Origin: Curtobacterium sp. MCLR17_007
GTDB taxonomy: Bacteria; Actinomycetota; Actinomycetes; Actinomycetales; Microbacteriaceae
DNA: 64,000 nucleotides
NCBI RefSeq assembly: GCF_003234655.2
Contig: NZ_CP126271.1
Location: 2,852,001 to 2,916,000 of the forward strand
Reading direction: 5' to 3'
The position numbers were made by a program, and so were the translations under genes. The notes below the pieces were generated by a model, which saw only the letters and a list, made by a program, of their open reading frames with translations, was not told the DNA's origin and made no database searches. Positions 52,930 through 61,031 of the stretch are shown piece after piece; position 1 is the first letter of the stretch, and each line of letters starts with the position of its first letter.

Positions 52930-53921
52930 CAGGAGCGGACGGGCGCGGCGGTGAAGGGCACGGCCGTCTCGGCGACGACGCGCACGACGATCTCGCGCGC
53001 CGTGTCCTCGGCGGAACCACCGAGCCCCCGGGCGACCGGCACCAGCCGGTGCGCCAGGACGATCGGCGCCAGCTCGGCGACGTCGTCCGGCGTGACGAAG
53101 GGCCGACCGAGCAACGCCGCGTGCGCCCGGGTCGCCTGGGCGAGGTGCAGGGTGGCGCGCGGGCTGGCGCCCAGCAGCAGGTCCGGGTGGGTGCGCGTGG
53201 CGCGGACGATCGCGATGACGTAGGCCTCGACGTCGGGCGCGATGTGGACCTGGTGGACGGCCTGCATCATCGCGCGGAGCGTCTGGACGTCGACGACCGG
53301 GCGGACGGACTCGAGCGGGTCGCGGGTGCCGCGGGCCGTGAGCATGCGGCGCTCGGCCTCGACGCTCGGGTACCCCATGGCGATGCGGGCCATGAAGCGG
53401 TCGCGCTGTGCCTCGGGCAGCGGGTACGTGCCCTCCATGTCGACCGGGTTCTGCGTCGCGACGATCATGAACGGCTGCTCGAGCGGCCGGGTGACGCCGT
53501 CCACGGTGACCTGCGACTCGGCCATCGCCTCGAGCAGCGCGGACTGGGTCTTCGGGCTGGTGCGGTTGATCTCGTCGCCGATGACGACGTTGGCGAAGAC
53601 CGGGCCGGGCGAGAACCGGAAGGTGCCCGAGGACTGGTCGAAGATGTTCACGCCGGTGACGTCGGACGGCAGCATGTCCGAGGTGAACTGGATGCGGTTC
53701 ACCGACCCGCCCACCGAGGCACCGAGGGCCTTCGCCAGCACGGTCTTGCCGACGCCGGGCACGTCCTCGACGAGCAGGTGCCCCTCGGCGAGCATCACCG
53801 TCAGCGCCGTGCGGATGGCGTCGGTCTTGCCGTCCACCACCGTAGCGACTGCGGACATGATCGCCGCACCGGCGTCACGGACCCGGTCGATGGGGAAGGC
53901 GAAGTCGGGGGCTTCCGGCAC
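52929..53921 (-). CDS. MoxR-family AAA+ ATPase
   Basis: A 330-residue ATPase, chaperone-like partner of DUF58 and vWA proteins. Walker A VEDVPGVGKT is at residues 51-60, Walker B is VVIGDEINRTSPKTQSALLEAM, sensor 1 is FMIVATQNPVDMEGTYPLPEAQRDRF. The GTG start at 53921 has GGAG 6 nt upstream, better than the ATG 18 codons earlier, which would add a Cys/Arg-rich stretch unlike the family. It is the first gene of the operon. Confidence 0.93.
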   Translation of the reverse strand: MPEAPDFAFPIDRVRDAGAAIMSAVATVVDGKTDAIRTALTVMLAEGHLLVEDVPGVGKTVLAKALGASVGGSVNRIQFTSDMLPSDVTGVNIFDQSSGTFRFSPGPVFANVVIGDEINRTSPKTQSALLEAMAESQVTVDGVTRPLEQPFMIVATQNPVDMEGTYPLPEAQRDRFMARIAMGYPSVEAERRMLTARGTRDPLESVRPVVDVQTLRAMMQAVHQVHIAPDVEAYVIAIVRATRTHPDLLLGASPRATLHLAQATRAHAALLGRPFVTPDDVAELAPIVLAHRLVPVARGLGGSAEDTAREIVVRVVAETAVPFTAAPVRS

Positions 53922-54017
53922 GCAGGTCTCCTCGGTTCGATGTCCGCGCATGCTACATCGGGCCGGTGACAGCACCCGGAGGATGTGTCACCGAGGTGCC
54001 GTCGGCACCACGGCACT

Positions 54018-54075
54018 GGACGGGAGGCCCGGTACAGGTGCGCAGATCGGCTCACCGGCACCGGGCCTCCCGTCC
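54018..54075 (-). terminator. Terminator of the isomerase-oxidoreductase operon
   Basis: 16-bp arms GGACGGGAGGCCCGGT (54018-54033) and complement (54060-54075), with a weaker inner pair GGTG/CACC. It lies 23 bp after the minus-strand isomerase stop. Confidence 0.85.
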
Positions 54076-54098
54076 GTGTCCGGTGTCGGGACCGCGCC

Positions 54099-55112
54099 TC
54101 AGTCGCGCCCGGCGCGCGGTGCCAGGGCCGCGTCCGCGGCCAGCAGCACGCGGGCCGCCACGGCGACGCCCTCGTCGCGGCCGAGCTCGGTGTCCTCGTG
54201 CTCGATGTTCACCCACATGTCGGGGTCGACCTCGTGCAGGGCTCGCAGGAACTCGGTCCAGTACGCCTGGTCGTGGCCCTTGCCGAGCGCGACGAAGTCC
54301 CAGGCGGACGGCTTCGGCCACGCGTTGGCCCACTCGTCGCCGCCCAGGTTCGTCCGCGGCTCGTCCGGCGACAGCCGCCCGAACCCGTTGTCGAGCACGC
54401 CGTTGATCGCGGCGTGCGGGTTGATCCGGACGTCCTTCGCAGCGGCGTGGACGACGAGCGGACCGAGGTCGCGGACGACGGCCACCGGGTCCATCTGCTG
54501 CCAGAACAGGTGGGACGCGTCCAGCTCGACCCCGACGTTGGTCAGTCCGCCGCGCGCCACGAGCTCGCGGACCGTGGCCGGGTTGAACACCAGGTTCTGG
54601 GGGTGCAGCTCGAGTGCGACCTTGACGCCGTGATCGCGGGCGAGGGCGTCGATCTCCTGCCAGAACGGCACGGCGATGCTCCACTGGTGCTCGAGCACGT
54701 CGAGGGCCGCGGAGTTCCAGGCGTTGACGACCCAGTTCGGCCGGGTACCGCCGGGCTCCCCCGCCGGCAGGCCCGACATCGTCACGACGCGGTCCTGTCC
54801 CAGTCGCGCGGCCAGACGGATGCTGCGTCGGACGTCCTCGGCGTGCGCAGGGCCGATCGCGGGGTCCGGGTGCAGCGGGTTGCCGTTGCAGTTGAGGCCC
54901 GCGACGGCGACCCCCGTCCCGTCGAACTGCGCCAGGAAGGCGTCCCGTGCTGCGTCGTCCGTGAGGACCGCGTCCATGTCCGGCACGTGCACCGCGGGCA
55001 GGAAGCCGCCCGTGTTCAGCTCGATGCCGGTGAGGCCGTTGTCCCGGACGGCACGGATCGCGTCGGCGAGGGGGCGGTCGTGGAAGACCGCGTCGTAGAG
55101 GCCGAGGTTCAT
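54099..55112 (-). CDS. Sugar phosphate isomerase/epimerase (AP-endonuclease 2 superfamily)
   Basis: A 337-residue TIM-barrel metalloenzyme. Metal ligands are visible in KVALELHPQN, VGVELDASHLFWQ and NIEHEDTE. Members isomerise or epimerise sugars and inosose-type compounds. The chain matches the IolE/YcjR-like group in length. The ATG overlaps the stop of the oxidoreductase gene (ATGA). The two presumably act in succession on one sugar or cyclitol under the divergent LacI regulator. Substrate unknown. Confidence 0.9.
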   Translation of the reverse strand: MNLGLYDAVFHDRPLADAIRAVRDNGLTGIELNTGGFLPAVHVPDMDAVLTDDAARDAFLAQFDGTGVAVAGLNCNGNPLHPDPAIGPAHAEDVRRSIRLAARLGQDRVVTMSGLPAGEPGGTRPNWVVNAWNSAALDVLEHQWSIAVPFWQEIDALARDHGVKVALELHPQNLVFNPATVRELVARGGLTNVGVELDASHLFWQQMDPVAVVRDLGPLVVHAAAKDVRINPHAAINGVLDNGFGRLSPDEPRTNLGGDEWANAWPKPSAWDFVALGKGHDQAYWTEFLRALHEVDPDMWVNIEHEDTELGRDEGVAVAARVLLAADAALAPRAGRD

Positions 55113-56344
55113 GCGTGCTGCTCCTGCCCCGTGCTCGCGCTCGCGTCGATGGTCTGGGTCGCTCCCCCGGCTGCGGCGGACCGCGCGACCGCGTCGAGGA
55201 CCTCCATGTTGTGGACGCCCTCCGCGAAGGTGGCGTTGGCCGGCAGCGCGTCCTCGGCACCGACGACCTCGTCGAGGAACGCCCGTGCCTGCACCTCGAA
55301 CATCTGGTTCTGTCCCCAGCCCACGCCGGGTGCGTCCATCGCCATGCCGCCGGCAACGTAGGGGTGGTCCGGTCCGAGCACCACCTGCCGGTACCCGCCC
55401 AGCCGCGAGCCGTCCGACTGCAGTGCGAGACCGATCTCCGACGGACGCTCCTGGTCCCAGCGGGCGGCACCGTGTTCGCAGAAGACCTCGACGACCAGGC
55501 CGTTCGGGTGACCGCTCGCCACGCGGGACACTTCGAGCGAGCCGACCGCCGAGCCGTCGCCGAAGCGCGCCCCGAACGTGGCGTAGTCGTCGTTCTCGAC
55601 GGTCGCGGTCTCCCCCGTGACCTGGGCCTGCTGCCCGCGCAGGACGTGTCCCGCGGCGACGGGCCGCTCGGTGATCGTGGTGCTGAAGAGCCCGCCGCGC
55701 ACGCTCCGGACGTCCCCGGCGAGGAACTCGGCGACGTACGTCAGGTGTGACCCGACGTCAGCGAGCGCCCCCGTGCCCGGTGCCCCGGCGAAACGCCACG
55801 AGAACGGGACGTCCGGCGACGAGCCGTAGTCCGTCCAGTACCGTCCGGACACGTGCAGGACCCGGCCGAGGGTGCCGTCCTCGACGAGCTGTCGGATCGC
55901 GGCGAGCCCCGGTGCCCGGCGGTACGTGAAGCCGAGTCGTGCGACCTGGCCTCGCCCGGCAGCAGCGTCCGCGGCCACGACCATGGCGCGGGCGTCCTCG
56001 AGCGAGTCCGCCAACGGCTTCTCGCACAGCACGTGCTTGCCGGCGGCCAGCAGCCCCTCGACGATCTCGCGGTGCAGCCGGTTGGCGACGACGACGCTCA
56101 CCACGTCGACGTCGTCCGCCGCGGCGATCGCGCGCCAGTCGGTGTCGTGCCGGGCGTAGCCGAACCGGGCCGCCGTCTCGGCGGCGAGCGGCTCGAAGAC
56201 GTCGCCGACGGACACCAGCCGCACGGGCGGCAGCGTTGAGTCGAACAGGGACGGGGCGTTCCGCCAGGCCGCCATGTGGGCCTTGCCCGCCATGCCTGCT
56301 CCGATGACGGCCACGCCGATGGGGTCGTTGTCGTTGGTGCGCAC
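55109..56344 (-). CDS. Gfo/Idh/MocA family oxidoreductase (sugar or cyclitol dehydrogenase)
   Basis: A 411-residue NAD(P)-dependent dehydrogenase. The N-terminal VAVIGAGMAGKAHMAAWRN is the nucleotide motif, CEKPLADS the family signature, and GTGALADVGSHLTYVAEFL carries the catalytic Asp/His. GTG at 56344 has GGAG 5 nt upstream. It is the first gene of a two-gene operon whose promoter region carries a perfect palindrome and a divergent lacI-type gene. Confidence 0.92.
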   Translation of the reverse strand: MRTNDNDPIGVAVIGAGMAGKAHMAAWRNAPSLFDSTLPPVRLVSVGDVFEPLAAETAARFGYARHDTDWRAIAAADDVDVVSVVVANRLHREIVEGLLAAGKHVLCEKPLADSLEDARAMVVAADAAAGRGQVARLGFTYRRAPGLAAIRQLVEDGTLGRVLHVSGRYWTDYGSSPDVPFSWRFAGAPGTGALADVGSHLTYVAEFLAGDVRSVRGGLFSTTITERPVAAGHVLRGQQAQVTGETATVENDDYATFGARFGDGSAVGSLEVSRVASGHPNGLVVEVFCEHGAARWDQERPSEIGLALQSDGSRLGGYRQVVLGPDHPYVAGGMAMDAPGVGWGQNQMFEVQARAFLDEVVGAEDALPANATFAEGVHNMEVLDAVARSAAAGGATQTIDASASTGQEQHA

Positions 56345-56374
56345 GAGTGCTCCGTTCACGTCGTCGTGCCGTAT

Positions 56375-56396
56375 CGCTCTGGAACGTTCCAGAGCG
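56375..56396. promoter_or_regulatory. LacI-family operator, perfect 22-bp palindrome
   Basis: Core TCTGGAACGTTCCAGA extended by CGC and GCG on the two sides. Central CG and placement between divergent oxidoreductase and lacI genes fit a LacI-family site controlling both. Confidence 0.88.
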
Positions 56397-56444
56397 TGTG
56401 ACAGACTGTAGCTGCCCGACCCCATGTCCTGTCAAGGAGCACGC

Positions 56445-57446
56445 ATGACGAACCGCAGACCGCCGACGATCATCGACGTCGCCGCGCGGGCCGGGGTCTC
56501 GAAGTCGCTGGTCTCGATGGTCATGCGCGACGACCCGGGCGTCTCCGAGCCACGACGCGCCGCGGTCCTCGCCGCCGCTGCGGACCTGGGGTACCGGCCG
56601 AACCGCGCCGCCGCGATCCTGGCCGGCACCCGCACCAGGACGATCGGGGTGGTCATCGACGACTTCCGCAACCCCTGGTACGTGCCGATGCTCGACGGCA
56701 TCCGCGGCGCGCTCGAACCGCACGGGTTGCGACTGACCCTGGCGGACACGACGGCCAACGCCCACCTGCCGTCCTCGCCGTTCGACGACCTGGTGTCGCT
56801 GCGGGTCGACGGCGTGGTGCTCGCCGCCGAGAGCTCCCCCGACCTCGAGGTCCCCGCCGACACCCCGGTCGTCGTCGCCGGCGTCCGGGCGCTGGCGCCC
56901 GCCGACGTCGACGTGGTCGCCTCCGACGAGGCCGCCGGCGCCCGCCTGGCGACGGACCACCTGGTCACGCTGGGCCACCGGTCGATCGCGCACCTGAGCG
57001 GGACGGGAGGCTCCGCGGCCGCCCGCCGCACGGCCACCGTCGAGCGGATGGTGGCGTCCGGCATCGCGCCGGTGGTCGTCGGCGACGGTGCCACCTCCGA
57101 GCAGGCCGGCTACCAGGCGGCACGCTCGGCGCTGACTGAGCACCCCGGGCTGACCGCGGTGTTCGCGGCGAACGACGTCATGGCGATGGGCGCGATGGCG
57201 GCGGCGCGCTCCATGGGCCTCCGGGTGCCGGAGGACCTGTCGGTCGTCGGGCACGACGAGACCCCGTTCGCGGGCTCCGGACTGGTCGACCTGACGACGG
57301 TGGACCCGCACAACGCCGAGGTCGGTCGGCTCGCCGCCGAACGGCTCGTCGCACTGATCGGCACGGGCGCCCGCCCGACGCCGGACACGACCCTGGTGCC
57401 GCCCACGCTCGTGGTCCGGGGGACGACGGCGCCGCCGCGGCGGTGA
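56445..57446 (+). CDS. LacI-family transcriptional regulator
   Basis: A 333-residue repressor with HTH TIIDVAARAGVSKSLVSMVMRDD at residues 9-31 and hinge LGYRPNRAAAILAGTRT. The effector domain (IGVVIDDFRNPWYVPMLDGI...) resembles sugar-binding proteins. AAGGAG precedes the ATG at 56445. It most likely binds the palindrome 49 bp upstream and controls the divergent isomerase/dehydrogenase operon in response to its sugar. Confidence 0.92.
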   Translation: MTNRRPPTIIDVAARAGVSKSLVSMVMRDDPGVSEPRRAAVLAAAADLGYRPNRAAAILAGTRTRTIGVVIDDFRNPWYVPMLDGIRGALEPHGLRLTLADTTANAHLPSSPFDDLVSLRVDGVVLAAESSPDLEVPADTPVVVAGVRALAPADVDVVASDEAAGARLATDHLVTLGHRSIAHLSGTGGSAAARRTATVERMVASGIAPVVVGDGATSEQAGYQAARSALTEHPGLTAVFAANDVMAMGAMAAARSMGLRVPEDLSVVGHDETPFAGSGLVDLTTVDPHNAEVGRLAAERLVALIGTGARPTPDTTLVPPTLVVRGTTAPPRR

Positions 57447-57516
57447 CCGGCGGCGCGTCGACCGCGTGTCGCTGCGCCGCGCGCCGCCCGGCCAGCCATC
57501 CCCCGGGCGCGCGCAT

Positions 57517-57578
57517 CGCGCCCCCGTGCAGACATCGCGCCCCGTTGACCGCGGGCGCGATGTCCGCGCGGGGGCGCG
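57517..57578. repeat. Nested inverted-repeat element in a convergent gap (copy 4)
   Basis: Outer arms CGCGCCCCCG (57517-57526) and CGGGGGCGCG (57569-57578). Inner arms ACATCGCGCCC (57532-57542) and GGGCGCGATGT (57553-57563). Same nested design as the three other copies, but the arm sequence differs. Between the 3' ends of the lacI-type and GH18-like genes. Confidence 0.77.
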
Positions 57579-57579
57579 G

Positions 57580-57624
57580 CATCGGCGTCAGTGCGGGAGC
57601 GACATCGGCGTCAGTGCGGGAGCG
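57580..57624. repeat. Tandem duplication reaching into the GH18-like gene 3' end
   Basis: CATCGGCGTCAGTGCGGGAG plus CG occurs at 57580-57601 and again at 57603-57624, period 23. The second copy overlaps the last codons and stop of the minus-strand gene at 57611, so the first copy is a duplicate of the gene's end placed after the stop. Confidence 0.85.
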
Positions 57625-58600
57625 GCATCGTGCCGAGCGACCAGAGCGCGACCCCGTGCAGGCCGAGCTCCGTGGCGAGCGCGGTCCGGACCCGGTACGA
57701 CCGCGCATCCGACCAGTGCAGCTCGCGCCCGTCGCCGAGCGTGGCCGACCACTCACCGTCCCGCCGCGACCAGGTCGCCGCATCCCCGGCAGCCGAGCGC
57801 GCCGCCGCTGGTGAGAGCAGCCGGTCCGCGCCCCCGCCCCACACGTACCCGTAGCCGGCGATGCCGAGGTCGATCCGGTCCGCGGTGAGCCCCTGCCGCT
57901 GGGCCGCCCGGACCACCCGTTCGGTCCACGGCAGCGACCCGACCGTGCCGGGGCTGCTCCAGGGCCCGTGCTGGTCGTAGGTCATGAGGACGAACCGGTC
58001 GACGTGCTCCATGAGCGCACGGAGGTCGTAGCCCGTGTCGCGGTAGCCCGCGCCGTCCGTCGAGGCCATCACCGCCATCGACACCGTCGCGTCGGGTCCG
58101 ATGCGGTCGTGCACCGCGGTGCGGACAGCGGCGGCGAAGGAGACGAGGTCGGCTCGGTCCCGGGCGCGCAGGGACTCGAGGTCGATCTGCACGCCGCGCA
58201 TCCCGGACCGCTCGGCCGCCGTCGCGAGCTGCCGGGCGACCCGCTCGCGGTTCGTCGCCGAGGACAGCAGCGCCGTACCGACCCGCGGTGAGAAGTCCCC
58301 GAGCTCCTCGGCGTAGTTGCTCACCAGGAGCTCCGCTGCGGCGCCCCCGCCGTTCGCGGTCGCGGCCAGGGTGTCGAGTCCACCCGGGGGCGTCGCGAGC
58401 GTCGCCCCGTCGGACGCGACCGTCACGCCGTCGATGCCGATGGTGCTGGCGAGCGGGACCGCGTCGCGCACCCGGTGCACCGCTCGGGCCCCGGGTTCGA
58501 CGTAGGCCTCGACCTGCAACCCGGCGGGACTTGCGCACCCGGTCAGGAGCGACGCGGCGACGAGCGCTCCGAGGACGACGAGCGCTGCGCGACGGGACAC
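57611..58600 (-). CDS. GH18-like glycoside hydrolase lipoprotein
   Basis: A 329-residue exported lipoprotein; the signal is AALVVLGALVAASLLTGC with lipobox LTGC. The TIM-barrel motif GVQIDLESL corresponds to the GH18 DxxDxDxE signature, where the final Glu would be catalytic, and VDRFVLMTYDQHGPWSSPG is another family segment. Spore peptidoglycan hydrolases of the YaaH type and chitinase-like proteins share it. It may act on cell-wall glycans or chitin. Starts at GTG. The first Asp of the signature is absent, so activity is not certain. Confidence 0.85.
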   Translation of the reverse strand: MSRRAALVVLGALVAASLLTGCASPAGLQVEAYVEPGARAVHRVRDAVPLASTIGIDGVTVASDGATLATPPGGLDTLAATANGGGAAAELLVSNYAEELGDFSPRVGTALLSSATNRERVARQLATAAERSGMRGVQIDLESLRARDRADLVSFAAAVRTAVHDRIGPDATVSMAVMASTDGAGYRDTGYDLRALMEHVDRFVLMTYDQHGPWSSPGTVGSLPWTERVVRAAQRQGLTADRIDLGIAGYGYVWGGGADRLLSPAAARSAAGDAATWSRRDGEWSATLGDGRELHWSDARSYRVRTALATELGLHGVALWSLGTMPLPH

Positions 58601-58803
58601 GTCGACACCGTAGCGCGCTGTCGGCGTGCACCCGGGGACCGTCCGAGGGACCCGGGCGACGCGCAGCCGCTCGGACTACTGTCCACGTCAGGTGACCCAG
58701 ACCCCCGGCCGCTGGAACGATCTCTCGTCCGAAGCCGACCGGAAGTCCTCATGCATGCACCACCTGTCCACCGTCACCCCGATCCCGGTCCGGGGTGTCC
58801 TCG

Positions 58804-59019
58804 ATGACGCTCCTCGACGGCATCCTCTGGGTCGAGGTCGATGACCGCCACTGGGAGGGCTCGTCGGGGCAGGTGCTCGTCGGGATCGTGTCGTGGGAGG
58901 ACGGCTACGCGGTGCGGTCCACAGGCGGCGAGGTCCGTGGCACCCACAGCACGCTCGACAGTGCGAAGGCGCAGCTCGAGGGGTGGATCCGGTGGCTCGA
59001 CTCGAACAGCACTCGCTGA
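58804..59019 (+). CDS. Hypothetical small protein
   Basis: A 71-residue soluble protein, acidic and Trp-rich (LWVEVDDRHWEGSSGQVLV...SAKAQLEGWIRWLD). No known domain. Compositional coding bias is normal and a terminator follows 40 bp after the stop, which supports a real gene. Start ATG 58804 preferred over a GTG three codons earlier. Confidence 0.65.
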   Translation: MTLLDGILWVEVDDRHWEGSSGQVLVGIVSWEDGYAVRSTGGEVRGTHSTLDSAKAQLEGWIRWLDSNSTR

Positions 59020-59059
59020 ACCCGGACGTCCGCCGCTGACGAGCGGGTGCCCGCGACGA

Positions 59060-59092
59060 CGAAAGCCCCGCTGGACAGCAGCGGGGCTTTCG
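59060..59092. terminator. Bidirectional terminator between small gene and tRNA-Ser
   Basis: 13-bp arms CGAAAGCCCCGCT (59060-59072) and complement (59080-59092), loop of 7, with A and T tracts on the two sides. Confidence 0.88.
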
Positions 59093-59107
59093 TGTGTGGC
59101 TCGTGTG

Positions 59108-59196
59108 CGGAGACGGAGGGATTTGAACCCTCGGTCCCCTAAAGGGGACTCCACCTTAGCAGGGTGGTGCACTCGGCCGGACTATGCGACGTCTCC
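59108..59196 (-). tRNA. tRNA-Ser (anticodon GCT)
   Basis: 89-nt class II tRNA with acceptor GGAGACG/CGTCTCC, discriminator G. The anticodon loop CTGCTAAG contains GCT, a long variable arm AGTCCCCTTTAGGGGACC is present, and the T loop is GGTTCAAATCC. CCA not encoded. Confidence 0.97.
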
Positions 59197-59456
59197 GTGC
59201 GCCCTCGCGGACGCAGGCACCACCATACAGGAGGACGCGGGGACTCTCGACTCACCCGCGCTGCGGTGTTCAGCGGCCGGTCCCCCGAAGTGGGGACACG
59301 CCGGGGTTGTCCGCTCGTACCCCGAGCCGTAGGGTCATCGGGACGCGGCGATCACGTTCCGGGGCTCGTCCCCGTTGTCGCGACACAGCACCCAGCGTCG
59401 CTCCCAGGCCTGGGCCCGGCTCGCCCGATGACCGGCGTCCGCCGAGGAGCGACTCC
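59197..59456. other. Non-coding stretch upstream of tRNA-Ser
   Basis: No gene supported. Part of it presumably holds the tRNA-Ser promoter. An open minus-strand frame ends at 59335 (reading AWERRWVLCRDNGDEPRNV), but it has no start codon that does not run through the neighbouring gene. Confidence 0.5.
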
Positions 59457-59486
59457 GCGGGGGCGTGGCCGCGGCCACGCCCCCGC
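59457..59486 (-). terminator. Terminator of the LCP gene, perfect 30-bp palindrome
   Basis: GCGGGGGCGTGGCCG followed by its complement, 35 bp after the minus-strand LCP stop codon. Confidence 0.85.
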
Positions 59487-59521
59487 TTCTGCGTCGCGGG
59501 GTCGGCCCACGAGCCGGAGGC

Positions 59522-60841
59522 CTACGAGCCGAACGCCTTCGAACAGGTCTCCTGTGCCGCGGACTGCCCCTGCAGGCCGTCGATCGTGTCGGACGTCGCT
59601 GGCGCGGACGGGGCGGCGGTCTCGCCCGACGACGACGGCGACGACGCCGCGGACGACGGGGGCGCCGCCTGTCCGGTCGGAGCGGTGGCGTCCGAGGACG
59701 GCGAGGCATCCGTCGGCGGCGCGTCCGGTGCGGCCTCGGACCCGATGCCCGTGCTGCCCTCCCCCAGCGAGAACGACTGGTCCGCCTTGATCTTGGCGAA
59801 CAGCTCGTCCGCCAGGGACTGCGTCGGCTGCACCTTCCCCGCGTACACACCCGTCCCGCCGGTGTCGCCCGGGTACTGCACGAAGTTCACCTGGTCGAGC
59901 GGCAGGTCCTGCAGCGCCCGGCCCATCTGCACCATCGTCCCGACGTCGTTCAGACTCTGCGACAACTGCATGTTCGAGGCCGCCGCCCGCGCCAGCTTGT
60001 ACAGCGTGGCGGGCGAGGTCAGGGTCTCGTTCGACTTGACGGTCCGCAGCAACGAGGACAGGAACACCTGCTGACTCGAGATCCGCCCGAGGTCCGACCC
60101 GTCACCGACTCCGTGCCGGGTCCGCAGGAACTCGAGCGCCTGCGACCCCTGCAGCGTCGTCGTCCCCGCCGGCAGGTCGAGTCCGGTGTAGCGGTCCTTG
60201 ATCGGCGACGCGACGCACACGGGCACGCCGCCGATCGCGTTCGACATCTCGATCACGCCGTTGAACGACACCGCCGCGGAGTACTGCACGTCGAGCCCCG
60301 TCAGTCCCTGCACCGTCTGCACGACGCAGTTCAGGCCGCCCTCGCCCCAGGCGTCGTTGATCGGCTGCGCTGCCATCGCCGGCGTCGTGCCGGACCCGTC
60401 GGGCTTCTCGCAGGCCGGGATCGGCGTGACCAGGTCGCGCGGGATGCTCACCGCCGTCGCGTTCGTGTGGTCGGCTGACACGTGCAGCAGGATGTTGACG
60501 TCGTTGAGCGTCGCGTCCCGCTCCCCGTACTGGGTGCCCTGCGCGGGGTCGTTGTCGGTGCCGACGACGAGCATGTTGAAGCCGCCCTGGTACGCACTGA
60601 GGGACTCCCCCTTCGCTGCGACCGAGGGCTGCCCCTGGATCTGCACGCCGTCGCCGAGGTCGTCCGTGACCTGCTTCGCTGCGATCGCCGCCACCGAGAA
60701 CGAACTCACCAGGGCGACGGCGACCACGCCGGACAGCACCTTGGCGACGGTCCCGAAGGGTCGGTGCCGTGGCAGTCGTCCGTGTCGGGCGATCCCGGAT
60801 GCGCGGTTCAGGCGGTGGGATCGATCACGGACGTCTTCCAC
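59522..60841 (-). CDS. LytR-CpsA-Psr (LCP) family protein
   Basis: A 439-residue membrane-anchored LCP enzyme, which attaches wall polymers such as teichoic or arabinogalactan-type glycans to peptidoglycan. One span (VAKVLSGVVAVALVSSFSVAAIAA) is followed by the LCP domain with FNMLVVGTDND, the catalytic Arg/Asp in AVSIPRDLV, and LEFLRTRHGVGDGSDLGRISSQQ. A Ser/Ala/Pro-rich tail ends in SAAQETCSKAFGS. GTG at 60841 has GGAG 5 nt upstream. It is a paralogue of the next upstream gene (same direction, 190 bp apart). Confidence 0.92.
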   Translation of the reverse strand: MEDVRDRSHRLNRASGIARHGRLPRHRPFGTVAKVLSGVVAVALVSSFSVAAIAAKQVTDDLGDGVQIQGQPSVAAKGESLSAYQGGFNMLVVGTDNDPAQGTQYGERDATLNDVNILLHVSADHTNATAVSIPRDLVTPIPACEKPDGSGTTPAMAAQPINDAWGEGGLNCVVQTVQGLTGLDVQYSAAVSFNGVIEMSNAIGGVPVCVASPIKDRYTGLDLPAGTTTLQGSQALEFLRTRHGVGDGSDLGRISSQQVFLSSLLRTVKSNETLTSPATLYKLARAAASNMQLSQSLNDVGTMVQMGRALQDLPLDQVNFVQYPGDTGGTGVYAGKVQPTQSLADELFAKIKADQSFSLGEGSTGIGSEAAPDAPPTDASPSSDATAPTGQAAPPSSAASSPSSSGETAAPSAPATSDTIDGLQGQSAAQETCSKAFGS

Positions 60842-61031
60842 GGGCGCTCCTGTCGTCGGCGGACACGATGACGGGGCGGTCCTGCACGCCTCCGTCGGGT
60901 CCCGCGCGCGGACCGGTCGGGTCACGCCGCGGGAACGGCAACCGGACAAGGCTGCCACAGGTCCGCCTGGCGGTTCCGTGTGGATCCGGCGTGGATCCCA
61001 GGCGCCTCCGGGGCAGCCCCGAGCGTCGGGG

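Noticed and set aside
59335..59457. Possible small minus-strand gene ending at 59335
   Set aside because: The frame has no ATG, GTG or TTG start that avoids running through the LCP gene, and it lies downstream of that gene's terminator.
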